Assembly (NCBI GenBank): GCA_030247855.1
Contig: JAPDRN010000065.1
Location: 62,001 to 126,000 of the forward strand
Reading direction: 5' to 3'
Length of the DNA: 64,000 nt
Source of the DNA: Knufia peltigerae
Taxonomy: Eukaryota > Ascomycota > Eurotiomycetes > Chaetothyriales > Trichomeriaceae
The notes under the pieces were generated by a model that worked only from the letters and a program-made list of their open reading frames with translations, was not told the DNA's origin and made no database searches. Shown here in pieces: positions 55,180 through 64,000 of the stretch (position 1 is the stretch's first letter; the number at the start of each line of letters is the position of its first letter). The translations under genes were made by a program, and so were the position numbers.

Positions 55180-55680
55180 TACTCCGTACACATCACTGTG
55201 AACGCATCTTTCCCCTCCATGCAATCTCAAGTACGGATACGAGTAGGGTCATCACACTCCGTCCGCCTTCTCAGTTACTACTTGAATTGGCCCAAGAAAA
55301 ACAATCAGGCGAGTCTCCGGCAACTCACAAACACACCACAAAAATGAACCTGGGTACAGTTTATACCTTATTACTACGTGGGAACAACCCAGTGTTTCCG
55401 GTTTGTCATCTCTTCGTCAGTGTCGGTCTCACATAAATACGACCCTGTAACTCCGTTACGAGATCACCACTCGCCACCGTCGCTCTGACTCTCTCTCGGA
55501 AGTTATGTCTAGGTAGAGAAGTCAAGGACGAAGCAACTCCCGTAAGAGGCTTACATCTTACGGAGTAGATCCACCGGTTGTTGTGTGCTCCAGAAAAAAA
55601 AAGACTGAGGTAAGCCCGTACGAGCGAGAGAGAGAACGATCATCAGACCTGAACAAATCACAACAACATGTTACTCCGTA
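55180..55680. repeat. Group of three TACTCCGTA/TACGGAGTA elements
   Basis: Exact copies start at 55180 (plus sense), 55559 (reverse) and 55672 (plus sense). All lie within one divergent promoter region. Confidence 0.8.
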
Positions 55681-55820
55681 TCTCTTCTTTTTAGCTCAAT
55701 TGCCATATTTGGAATGGAAAGGCGTACGAGTGACATCTCGTTTCGTGTATGGTCGTCGCTCACGATGGATACATTTTGCAGAATGCATTTGGACATGGGT
55801 TGGCTGACTAGCAGGTCAAG

Positions 55821-55826
55821 TATAAA
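55821..55826 (+). promoter_or_regulatory. TATA-like box of the AsaB-like gene
   Basis: TATAAA 114 bases upstream of the predicted ATG, followed by a pyrimidine-rich leader. Confidence 0.35.
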
Positions 55827-55934
55827 GAAAGGGGGGCTCTTTCTCTCGATTTTTCTCAATGATGTGTTCGAGTTGTTCTCCTTTATTTCATACTTTATAC
55901 CTCAGGCAACTTCTATTTACTACGAGCCATCATC

Positions 55935-57129
55935 ATGACTTCACAAACTCAAACCCAGACGTCTTCCGTCACGGCACCACCACCACCACTACCAACAACA
56001 ACAACAACGACAACTCAGGCAATATCCATTGAATCAGTCCAGACCACTATGAACTTTTACCTCGACCCTTCCCAGGGTGGTCACGACACCTTTTACCCTG
56101 GCACGGCGGCTTACTACCGTCGTAAATTCGACGAACAGCCAGTCACGGTGTACAACGTCAGGGGTAGAATGTCGGATTTCTCCTTGGACATTCACGGCTT
56201 TCAATACCTCACCCACAAGACTGCAGTGACCAATCTCGAAAACGAAAGCATTACTACCGTCATGTACGATGAAGTAGCCGACATTTTGAAAAAGGCGTAA
56301 GCTTTTTTTCTTCTCTTCTACCAGTTCTGTTATTCTGTTGTTGTTGTGGTGGTGGTGAAGCAGCAATGGCAATAATGTACCACTCCTTCGTCCTCGGAGG
56401 GCAGAGCTCACATCTTCTTCTTTCAGGACCGGTGCCACCAAAGTACACACCTTCAGTCACCTCAACCGGCGTGACAGTCGAGACGCCGCCGAGAGAAAAG
56501 TTTCCACCGACCCTCTGCTGGAGAGCGACACTTCCGCCATCGACCTGCTGACTCCTGCACGCTTCGTCCACATCGATCAATCTAGAGCCGGAGCCGTGGA
56601 GGTCCTTCGTGATGAAGGATCGGGGGGACCGCTGGACGCCGATCTTGTCCGTGACTGTATGTCCGGACGTACTCGATGGGCAATCATCAACGTATGGAGG
56701 CCACTGGACCGACCCTCGGTGACCAAGGACCCCCTGGCGGTCTGTGACTCGAGGACGGTCGAAGATTCGGACTTGGTCACGGTCCGGGCCACCACCCCAC
56801 GCCGACCCGAGACCCAATACTCGGACGTCACAAAGGGTGACGGGTTCGACGTGTTGTACATGAGACACAAATCCCCGCAACACCAACACCACCACCACCG
56901 CCAACAACAACAACAATGGTACTTTTTAGACGCCCAATCTCCGGACGAGGTCCTTTTGATCAAGTGTTTCGACAGTCAACCACAATCACGACACGGTGGT
57001 CGATCATCATCCGTCAGGACCCCTCACACTGCCTTTGTGGACCCTAGGTACAGTGGTTCACCAGAGTGGGATGAAAAGGTCAGGAACAGTATCGAAATCA
57101 GGAGTTTGGTGTTTTGGGAGAACAACTAG
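55935..57129 (+). CDS. AsaB/CmcJ-like hydroxylase or desaturase
   Basis: A 354-residue protein from exons 55935-56296 and 56427-57129. After a low-complexity start (TAPPPPLPTTTTTTTQ) it shows the family core: NFYLDPSQ, PVTVYNVRGRMSDFSLDIHGFQ, KVHTFSHLNR, RFVHIDQSRAGAVEVLRD, RWAIINVWRPLDRPSVTKDPLAVCDSRTVEDSDLV, QWYFLDAQSPDEVLLIKCFDS and HTAFVDP, closing with IEIRSLVFW. This is the group once annotated as 7-alpha-cephem-methoxylase P8 chain-like, containing the Fe-dependent hydroxylase AsaB and gibberellin-desaturase-like enzymes, often in secondary-metabolite clusters. HxD (HID) in RFVHIDQS and a later His may bind iron. Two insertions, a GSGG loop and an HQHHHHRQQQQQ tract, are unusual. No other cluster genes are visible nearby. 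Confidence 0.85.
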
Positions 57130-57858
57130 TCATTAGTTGGCCAGAGGAAAAAGTGCCTTGGTTTTTGAGGGAGAACGGATCAACCTCCTCTTTCTCCTTT
57201 TTCTTCTAAAAATCCAACACTATAGTCTGTATATGGGAACAATTATCTGATCTTTTCTTTTTAGAAAAATAAAGGGGGGGCAACATACACATACATGTTA
57301 TTGTGCACACTCTTGATCAAACCCCCCTCCGGCCGTATGCAGGGAGCGCAAGAAGTGTCTCGTATTCCCGTCAGTGTGATGCTCCGCTCCAGGCCACCTG
57401 GATCTGTCATAGGCTTGTGAGCATTCGGTGCCTTTTCCTTTTGCATTGTCTAGGCCGCCACCGTCCTAGACAGGAGACACTCGAAAGTTTTACCTGGTCA
57501 GTAGGTATGGGTGGGTAGTGGAGATTCTGTAAACCGACAAAATAAACATGGACAACCGCAGAAAATGTTAAGTTACGTGAGGATGATTGGTGCCGTCCTT
57601 GGAAGGGCTCGATTTGTGACGTAGAATGCTTTTGGATCTTGTCTTTGTGAGTTTTGAGAATTTTTCAATATGCTCAGGCATATTGGGTATTGTATACTAG
57701 CCCTGTGCTTGAGAGACGCAATCCAATCTAAGTATCTTCACAGATGAGCAAGGTTGTAGGAAATAGCAATAAATGCAATTAAAGATGACAATTCGAATTC
57801 GAGATGTGCTTTTAAGAGTACATAACCAAATGCATTCGCACCTCTCCAAGCGACCCAA
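57130..57858. other. Convergent 3' flanks
   Basis: No gene between the AsaB-like stop and the thiolase stop. AT-rich segments near 57200 and 57780 fit 3' untranslated regions. Confidence 0.5.
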
Positions 57859-59340
57859 CTAGACCTGCTCATTGACAAACAGTCCAGCCATGCCCTGGCC
57901 GGTACCGATACACATGCTGGTGACGAGAATCTTCTTCTTCGTCCTCCGTGCCTCACTGAGAATGGTGCAAATCTGTCTGGCACCGGTGGCACCGAGAGGA
58001 TGTCCCAGAGCGATGGCACCGCCTCTGGGGTTCATCTTGGAGTGGTCGAGACCCAGTACGTTCAGGCAGTACACGGCCATAGAGGCGAAAGCCTCGTTGA
58101 TTTCGAAGATGTCAATATCTTCCTTGGTCAACTGGAACTTGCTCAAGAGCTTGGGAATAGCGGCGCTAGGTCCGATGCCCATGATTCTAGGAGGCACACC
58201 TGCGACGGTGGCACCGCAGAATTTGGCCATGATAGGCTGACCGAGTTCAATAGCCTTGGATCGCTTCATCAACAAAATGGCAGCCGCTGTAACGGAGTTA
58301 GTGTAAGTAAACAGTTACTAGAGACCATGGGGAAAATCGCGAACGTACCTCCGTCAGTGACCTGACTGGCGTTGCCACCAGTGGTCTTGTCTCCAAACTG
58401 AGGCAGGGCTGGCCTGATCTTGCCCAGAGCCTCCGCCGTGGTTCCATATCTCGGGCCCTCGTCCTTGGTGAGGGTGATTTCGGTAACCTGACCGGTCTTT
58501 GGGTCCTTGATGGTGGTGGTAATTGGGACGATCTCATCATCAAACCAACCGGCCTTTTGTGCGACCTCGGCTCGTCGGAAAGATTCACATGCATACTCGT
58601 CTTGTGTGCGTCTCGAGATGTTGAAGTCATTGCCGACGTTCTCGCTCGTCTGGATCATAGGCTGCGTGCAATCGACGGCTTCTTGGTTGGCCATAAGCGA
58701 CTCAGAGAAGGGCAGATCTCGGCCTCCATTGTTCGACATGCTTTCACCACCCAGAGCAATGCCGATATCGATGCTACCACAGGTGATCTGGTTGGCAATG
58801 TCCTGTACGGCTTTCAATCCAGAAGAACAGAACCGGTTGACACTGTTGGCGCCTGCAGTGTGAGGGATTCCGGCAGCCAGCGAGGCGGCGCGGACTTTGT
58901 ATGCAGCCCGCACGTCACCGACCTACAGAAGCGACGTTAGCAAGCAGACTCACAATGCCTGGAGGTGAGATATGATTGCAAGGACGTGGACAAAGGCAGC
59001 TCGAGAAGGACTTGTGACAGGGTGCGGTGCTTTACATTTCCAAGACAAACATCCTCGACCAATGCAGGATCAATCTTGCTCTTTTCCAGCACCTGCTTCA
59101 GGAGCGAGTATACAATGTGATCGAGATCGGTATCTTTGAAACCACCCTTCTTCCCTTTTGCGAGAGGGGTTCGAACGGCGAGGGTAATGACAATATCGTC
59201 GGGGTTCTTCTGGGTGCTTCAGAGGAATCGTCAGCATGTCACAGGGAGCGGGGAAGCGTGGAGTTGACCTACATTCCAGCGACCCCTGTCTTTGTCGAGG
59301 ACAGATGGGAAAAGATTGAGCCTAATCTTTGGGATGCCAT
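57859..59340 (-). CDS. Peroxisomal 3-ketoacyl-CoA thiolase (acetyl-CoA acyltransferase), PTS2 type
   Basis: A 416-residue protein from exons 59340-59273, 59216-59036, 58922-58349 and 58286-57859. It cleaves 3-ketoacyl-CoA in the last step of beta-oxidation. Exon 1 encodes a PTS2 signal RLGSIFSHL (R-L-x5-H-L) at residues 5-13, so import should depend on Pex7. The active-site Cys lies in NSVNRFCSSGLKA. EINEAFASMAV, GGAIALGHPLGATGAR and CIGTGQGMAG hold the other conserved catalytic Asn, His and Cys. The length is usual for fungal Pot1/Fox3 thiolases. Upstream lie two CCTCGG words, known target of the FarA/FarB fatty-acid regulators in Aspergillus. It diverges from the chaperone gene at 60644. 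Confidence 0.95.
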
Positions 59341-59487
59341 GTTGGAAGATGTTGTGAAATCGTCAAGGGAAGCGAGCGAGGAATGCGAGGATACGAGGAT
59401 GCGAGAGATGTCTGGAGGAAGAGAGTGAGAAAGCAGTCGGTCTGGGAATCATTTAAAAGGCTACGAACTTTCCCATTATGGCCAATA

Positions 59488-59493
59488 CCTCGG
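59488..59493 (+). promoter_or_regulatory. CCTCGG, FarA/FarB-type fatty-acid response site
   Basis: An exact core hexamer starting 148 bases upstream of the thiolase ATG. In Aspergillus the Zn2Cys6 regulators FarA and FarB act through CCTCGG in beta-oxidation promoters. Confidence 0.5.
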
Positions 59494-59695
59494 CATTTTG
59501 ATCGCGGGCGTTGCCATTGCTCTTTTGGCTGCCGGTGATAAGTCATCACTATTCTACTAGGTACGTGCGTCTAATGGACATCTCGGACTTTCTCGGGCCT
59601 TTGATAGAGTCGTTTTATGGAGGAAGAGGCCTGTATATCGGAACCCCAGGTCGAGGTTGATGCGTGGAGCCGGCTACGCTTCGGTTAGAGCAACA

Positions 59696-59701
59696 CCGAG
59701 G
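59696..59701 (-). promoter_or_regulatory. CCGAGG, second FarA/FarB-type site
   Basis: The reverse-complement copy of the same hexamer, about 356 bases upstream of the thiolase ATG. Confidence 0.45.
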
Positions 59702-60348
59702 ATTTCCTGGACTTGTCCTGGTTGTTATGTGTGAGGTTTACTTCAGATGGAGATTGTGAATAGCATTTTCGCAATTGTGATTCTTTTTTGTTTGAAAGAA
59801 AAAGTAAAGAAAAGATCCGCAGAAGGGTTTGAGCGATGGACACGGAAGCATTTTACGCCTGTTGTAGCCGCTGAAAGTGTCAAGAGTCACCTGTTATTAA
59901 CATTGGCGTTGAGGTTACAGAACGTATGAGAAGGGTTAGGAAGATACTCGTACTGTAGGTACCTAGTATGTGTTGTTGGTGATGAAGCTCCATGCGAGGA
60001 TGAGATAACAAAAATCTCATCAGTCGAAAGGCATTGAATAACTGTTACGTCATATCCTTGGCACATATTTTTCTGACTCTGGGCAAAGAGAGTGTGAGGG
60101 TGAGAGTGAGAGGATGAGTAGGTGGTGGTAAGAGACAATGGACTGAATATCTGAACCATATTGTGTTCTACAAATATTATGGTCACTTGGTGTCTAGGTA
60201 GATAAACATATTGTATTGGAAGCATTGGATAGTAGTAATACTGCATACTGTGAAGGTGAGGCTGAGACTGAGGCTGGTACTGCTGGCGCCAAGAAGGCCA
60301 AAGACACTGAATGGCTGAATTGGTCCAATACGAAAACGAAGATCAAAT

Positions 60349-60359
60349 GAAGTTTCTAG
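60349..60359 (+). promoter_or_regulatory. Heat-shock-element-like sequence
   Basis: GAAGTTTCTAG gives alternating GAA-nn-TTC-nn-G, two full units and a partial third, with TCTAGAAA a few bases on. It lies about 290 bases before the chaperone ATG. Hsf1 control of Hsp110 genes is known in yeast. Confidence 0.35.
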
Positions 60360-60643
60360 TCGCATCTAGAAAAGTGCAGTCGACAAAGCCCGCGACGAGG
60401 CGACGAATCCAATTTTTTGCCCGTTTACAAGCATTCGTTGTAATTGTACACGTTGCTCTTCTTCTGACTTGGTCCACGTCCAGTTGGTGTCAAATATTCC
60501 CATTGACATTGCAACTGTTTTCCTCACTTCACTTCACACACCGTTCACACCACCAAATCCCATAATCTTCGAGCAATTCCGTCCTACTCACTCACCCACC
60601 GCATAATCACCACTACAACTCTACCAACTGCAAACCACCCACA

Positions 60644-63030
60644 ATGAGCGTCGTCGGCATAGATTTTGGTGCTCAGAGCACAAAGATTGGTGTTGCGCGA
60701 AACAAGGGAATAGACATTGTAAGGCTGCATCCATCCCCTTCCGCCTTATCTTCCTTGATTGCGCAGGCTGTACTAACAACATTTTGATAGATCACAAATG
60801 AGACTTCCAATAGATCGACGCCGTAAGTACACTGACAGTCTAAAATCTTAATCGTCACTAAACTGACAATTTTTTCTCCAGATCCCTAGTTGGCTTTGGC
60901 CCCAAAAGCAGATATTTGGGTGAAGCGGCCAAAACTCAAGAAATCTCAAACCTGAAAAACACAATCTCTTCACTGAAGCGCCTCGCCGGCCGGACGATCG
61001 ACGATCCCGAAGTGGCCATTGAACAACAGTTCATCACTGCACCTCTCGTCGATGTCAATGGACAGGTCGGGGCCGAGGTCACATATCGGGGGGAGAAGCA
61101 AAAGTTCACCGCGGTCCAGCTGATCGCCATGTACTTGGGCAAGATCAGAGATACGGCGGGTCACGAACTGAGACTGCCGGTCTCCGACGTGGTCATCAGC
61201 TGCCCACCGTGGTTCACCGACGCTCAGCGCAGAGCCATGCTGGACGCCTCGGAGATTGCTAACCTCAAGCTCCTGCGTCTCATCAACGACAACACCGCCA
61301 TCGCGCTGGGCTACGGTATCACAAAATCGGATCTGCCGGAAGGTGATGCCAAACCCCGCCGCATCGCCTTTGTGGACATTGGGTACAGCGACTACACATG
61401 CTCCATCGTCGAATTCCGCAAGGGGGAGCTGTCCGTCAAGGCCACCACGTTTGACCGACATTTCGGTGGTCGGAACATCGACAAGGCTCTGGTGGACCAC
61501 TTTGGCGCCGAGTTCAAGGAGAAGTTCAAGGTCGACATCACGACCAACGCCAAGGCGACCACCCGGGTCGCGGCCGCGGCCGAGAAGCTGAAGAAGATCC
61601 TGTCCGCCAACGCCCAGGCCCCCATCAGCATCGAGTCGCTCATGGACGACAAGGACGTACGAGGCATGCTGAAGCGGGAGGAGCTCGAGGAGCTGATCAA
61701 GCCTCTCCTCGAACGCGTCACCGCGCCCTTGGAGCAGGCCCTGGCCGAGGCGAAGCTCAAGCCCGAGGACATCGACGCCATCGAGATGGTCGGTGGTTGC
61801 ACGCGTGTCCCCGCCATCAAGGAGCGTGTCAGCAAGTTCTTCGGCAAGCCTCTGTCCTTCACCCTGAACCAAGACGAGGCCATCGCGCGCGGCTGCGCCT
61901 TTAGCTGTGCCATCCTCTCCCCCGTCTTCCGCGTGCGTGACTTCTCCGTCCACGACATCGTCACCTACCCGATCGAGTTCATCTGGGAGCAGTCGCCCGA
62001 GATCCCCGACGAGGACACGAGCCTGACCGTCTTTAACAAAGGCAACGTCATGCCCTCGACCAAGATCCTGACCTTTTACCGCAAGCAGCCCTTCCACCTC
62101 GAGGCCCAGTACGCCAAGCCCGAACTGCTGCCCGGCAAGATCAAGCCGTGGATCGGCCGCTTCTCCGTCAAGGGCGTCAAGGCCGACGACAAGGACGACT
62201 TCATGATCTGCAAACTCAAGGCCCGGCTCAACCTCCACGGCATCCTCAACATGGAGAGTGGGTACTACGTCGAGGACGTCGAGGTCGAAGAGCCCGAACC
62301 CGAGAGCAAGGACCCCGACGCCATGGACACGGACCAGCAACAGCAGGCCAACGGTTCCGCCGAGAAGCAGCCCAAGATGCGCAAGGTCAAGAAGCAGGTC
62401 CGCAAGGGCGACCTCCAGCTCGTCGCCGGCACCACCGCCATGGCCGACACCGACAAGGTCGCGGCCGCCGAGAAGGAGAACTCCATGTACATGGAGGACA
62501 AGCTCGTCACCGACACCGAGGACAAGAAGAACGAACTCGAGGCCTACATTTACGAGCTCCGAGGCAAGATCGACGACGTCTATTCCGAATTCGCCAGCCC
62601 CGAAGAAAAGGACAAGATTCGAGACAAGCTTGAAAAGTCAGAAGTAAGTTTTTCTTTTTGTTTCTGTTCGGTTTCATTGTCGCAATTATAAAAAGAAGAT
62701 GACATGCTGACTTGCCTTTTTTCAAATCAGGACTGGTTGTACGACGATGGAGAAGATGCCACCAAAGCCCAGTACGTCGCCAAGATGGACGAGATCCGGT
62801 TCGTGGCCGGCCCCGTCATCCAGAGATACCAAGACAAGATCGAGGAGGAGCGACAGGCCGCCCAAAAGGCTCAAGAGGAAGAGGCCGCCCGCAAGCGAGC
62901 CGAGGCCGAAGCCAGGAAGAAGGCCGAGGAAGAGGCGAAGAAGGCCGCCGGCGACTCCGCCGCTCCTGACACTGAGATGAAGGATGCCGACGCTGAGGCC
63001 GTCAAGCCCGACAGTGTCGAGGAGAAGTAG
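60644..63030 (+). CDS. sse1: Hsp110/Sse1-type chaperone (Hsp88 homologue)
   Basis: A 722-residue protein from exons 60644-60718, 60791-60822, 60882-62643 and 62731-63030. The ATPase domain begins MSVVGIDFGAQSTKIGVARNKGIDI, with FGAQST in place of the LGTTYS loop of classical Hsp70, as usual in Sse1. Further ATPase signatures are FVDIGYSDYTCSIVEF and IEMVGGCTRVPAI. The C-terminal third has the acidic loop (VEEPEPESKDPDAMDTDQQQQ) and extended helical lid of Hsp110. The tail is Lys/Glu/Ala-rich. Sse1 is the main cytosolic nucleotide-exchange factor for Hsp70 and an Hsp90 partner. G/C-rich third positions indicate strong expression. Long shadow frames on the other strand come from this codon bias. 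Confidence 0.96.
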
Positions 63031-63612
63031 AAACACGCCCGACACCCATTATTTTTTTTTCACACTTGACTCTTCACGAAGCCATGCCCTTTTGGGGGGT
63101 GGTTTTTTATGAAGGAAAAGGCGCCCCAAAAAAGGCTTGTGCTCCTGTGGAAAGAGAAGAAAAGAATAAGAACAAATAGCAAAAAGAAATCTTGATTAAA
63201 GAGAGGCACGGAATATTGAATGAAGGGGAGGTTATCTCACAACCTCTAGCTATGAACATAGGGGTCTTGGTGCGCGGTGTGAAACTATGCATAGCGAATG
63301 GGAAACGTTTTCGGGCGTCGCGATTGCGGGCAAATAGATAGACAGCGAATTCTCAGTCGTTTTCTTTTCTTCCGCCTTGATCTCACCGAGTCCTTGCGCC
63401 TTGCTCGTAGTGCCCTATCGATGATATTTGTTTTCTGCCTGCCTAGGATTGTGATGCCGCCGCCGTCGTTGTTGATACGGATACGGATATGGATATTGTC
63501 AACGATAGAACCATCCATTCCCTGCGCCACACCCAACACCCAACTTGAGCGAGTACCACCAAACCATTCTGAGTTCCTTTCGACCCGCTCTTGTCCCAAT
63601 CTCAACGTCTTG
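63031..63612. other. Convergent 3' flanks
   Basis: No gene. The first 150 bases hold T and A runs typical of a 3' untranslated region. The rest precedes the stop of the edge gene. Confidence 0.5.
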
Positions 63613-64000
63613 TCATCCCATGTGCACTGAGCTTGGGCTCCGTTTGTGGAAGGACTTTCTCCGAGGCGCTTGATTCGTGTGAACATCAGCACTGCCATCT
63701 TCCTTCGTCACCATGGAGCCATGACCTTTCCCGGGCGATGCAGAAACATTCCCATCCTTCGCTGCATGACCTTCACTTGTACTTCGTTGAGCAGCCAACA
63801 TCAGGCTCAGTCGCCTGGACAATTCTTCGGAAGTGGCTCCACTTCCACTTGAACTTGTGGACCGTCTCCGTCTCCTCGACCGGCTTCTACTTGGTTCTCC
63901 GTTTGGTATCGGCCTCCGCCGAATAGCCGTTATGACGCTTTCTTCGGACGAATTGTAGTGTTGCGGCCAGTACGTATCTTCGTCGCCGAATCTGATAGCG
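63613..64000 (-). CDS. C-terminus of a Ser/Arg-rich protein, cut by the window edge
   Basis: One minus-strand frame is open from the window edge to a TGA at 63613, 129 codons without an internal start being needed. It reads RFGDEDTYWPQHYNSSEES, then SRSRSRRRRRSTSSSGSG, a possible helix EELSRRLSLMLAAQRS, and a polar tail with APRRKSFHKRSPSS. The composition is that of a disordered, phosphorylated, possibly RNA-associated or membrane-protein tail. I cannot name a family. The gene continues beyond 64000. Confidence 0.6.
   Translation of the reverse strand, partial: AIRFGDEDTYWPQHYNSSEESVITAIRRRPIPNGEPSRSRSRRRRRSTSSSGSGATSEELSRRLSLMLAAQRSTSEGHAAKDGNVSASPGKGHGSMVTKEDGSADVHTNQAPRRKSFHKRSPSSVHMG

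Larger units (their letters stand above)
55016..55934. other. Divergent promoter region between Ask1 and the AsaB-like gene
   Basis: No gene. Three exact copies of the 9-mer (55180, 55559, 55672) and near copies at 55033 and 55449 lie here. A TATAAAG word at 55821 is 114 bases before the AsaB-like ATG. Confidence 0.6.
59341..60643. other. Divergent promoter region between thiolase and chaperone genes
   Basis: No gene. Contains CCTCGG at 59488, CCGAGG at 59696, and a heat-shock-element-like word at 60349. The right 100 bases are a C/A-rich leader. Confidence 0.6.

Noticed and set aside
60970..62340. Minus-strand frame of 456 codons
   Set aside because: Antisense shadow of the codon-biased Sse1 exon.
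1..64000. tRNA, rRNA, CRISPR arrays, intact transposons
   Set aside because: No T-arm-like GGTTCRANYCC context with a matching cloverleaf, no rRNA conserved words, no spaced direct repeats and no transposase or reverse-transcriptase motifs were seen by eye. A covariance-model scan would be decisive.

Overview
The window is nuclear DNA of a filamentous ascomycete (Pezizomycotina). Genes are compact, with 45-80 nt GT-AG introns, GTRAGT-type donors and CTNAY-like branch sites. The gene set is typical of such fungi: a Zn2Cys6 regulator, the DASH-complex subunit Ask1, the muniscin Syp1, an AsaB/CmcJ-like hydroxylase, an Hsp110-type chaperone and a PTS2 thiolase. I cannot fix class or genus from sequence alone. 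I see 26 protein genes (one with an unresolved N-terminus), the 3' part of another at the right edge and one decayed gene. I found no rRNA, tRNA, CRISPR array or intact transposon. Exon joins were made by hand from splice consensus and checked for reading frame.

Layout. Kilobases 0-4.6 hold an NAD(P)-binding oxidoreductase, a relic short-chain dehydrogenase and an intact VOC/glyoxalase-fold enzyme. Kilobases 5.4-10.2 hold an F-box protein and a mitochondrial-type PPR protein. Kilobases 10.5-17.1 look most like an accessory metabolic locus: an FAD fumarate-reductase/tricarballylate-dehydrogenase-like enzyme, a Zn2Cys6 regulator on the same strand, and a divergent secreted alpha/beta-hydrolase. 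Kilobases 18.4-25 hold a single-pass membrane protein with His/Pro/Trp tandem repeats, a small calycin-like protein and an OB-fold-like protein. Kilobases 26-31.7 hold an APH-fold protein, a lone RanBP2 zinc-finger protein and a six-exon trypsin-fold protein that keeps its His-Asp-Ser triad.

Kilobases 33-50 are more housekeeping in character: GDP-mannose pyrophosphorylase (with 7-nt and 10-nt coding exons), a 938-residue orphan, a four-helix membrane protein, an SH3-tailed membrane protein, a CDK-activating-like kinase divergent from Syp1, and an 87-residue membrane microprotein. Kilobases 51-64 hold Srp40, Ask1, the AsaB-like enzyme, peroxisomal 3-ketoacyl-CoA thiolase, an Sse1/Hsp88-type chaperone, and the C-terminus of a Ser/Arg-rich protein cut by the window edge.

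The strongest unexplained signal is a 9-bp element, TACTCCGTA / TACGGAGTA. I found 13 exact copies, all between genes, where about half a copy is expected by chance. Other leads are two CCTCGG (FarA/FarB-type) sites upstream of the thiolase, microexons that split a catalytic signature, an intron flanked by a direct repeat in the PPR gene, and the dehydrogenase relic.
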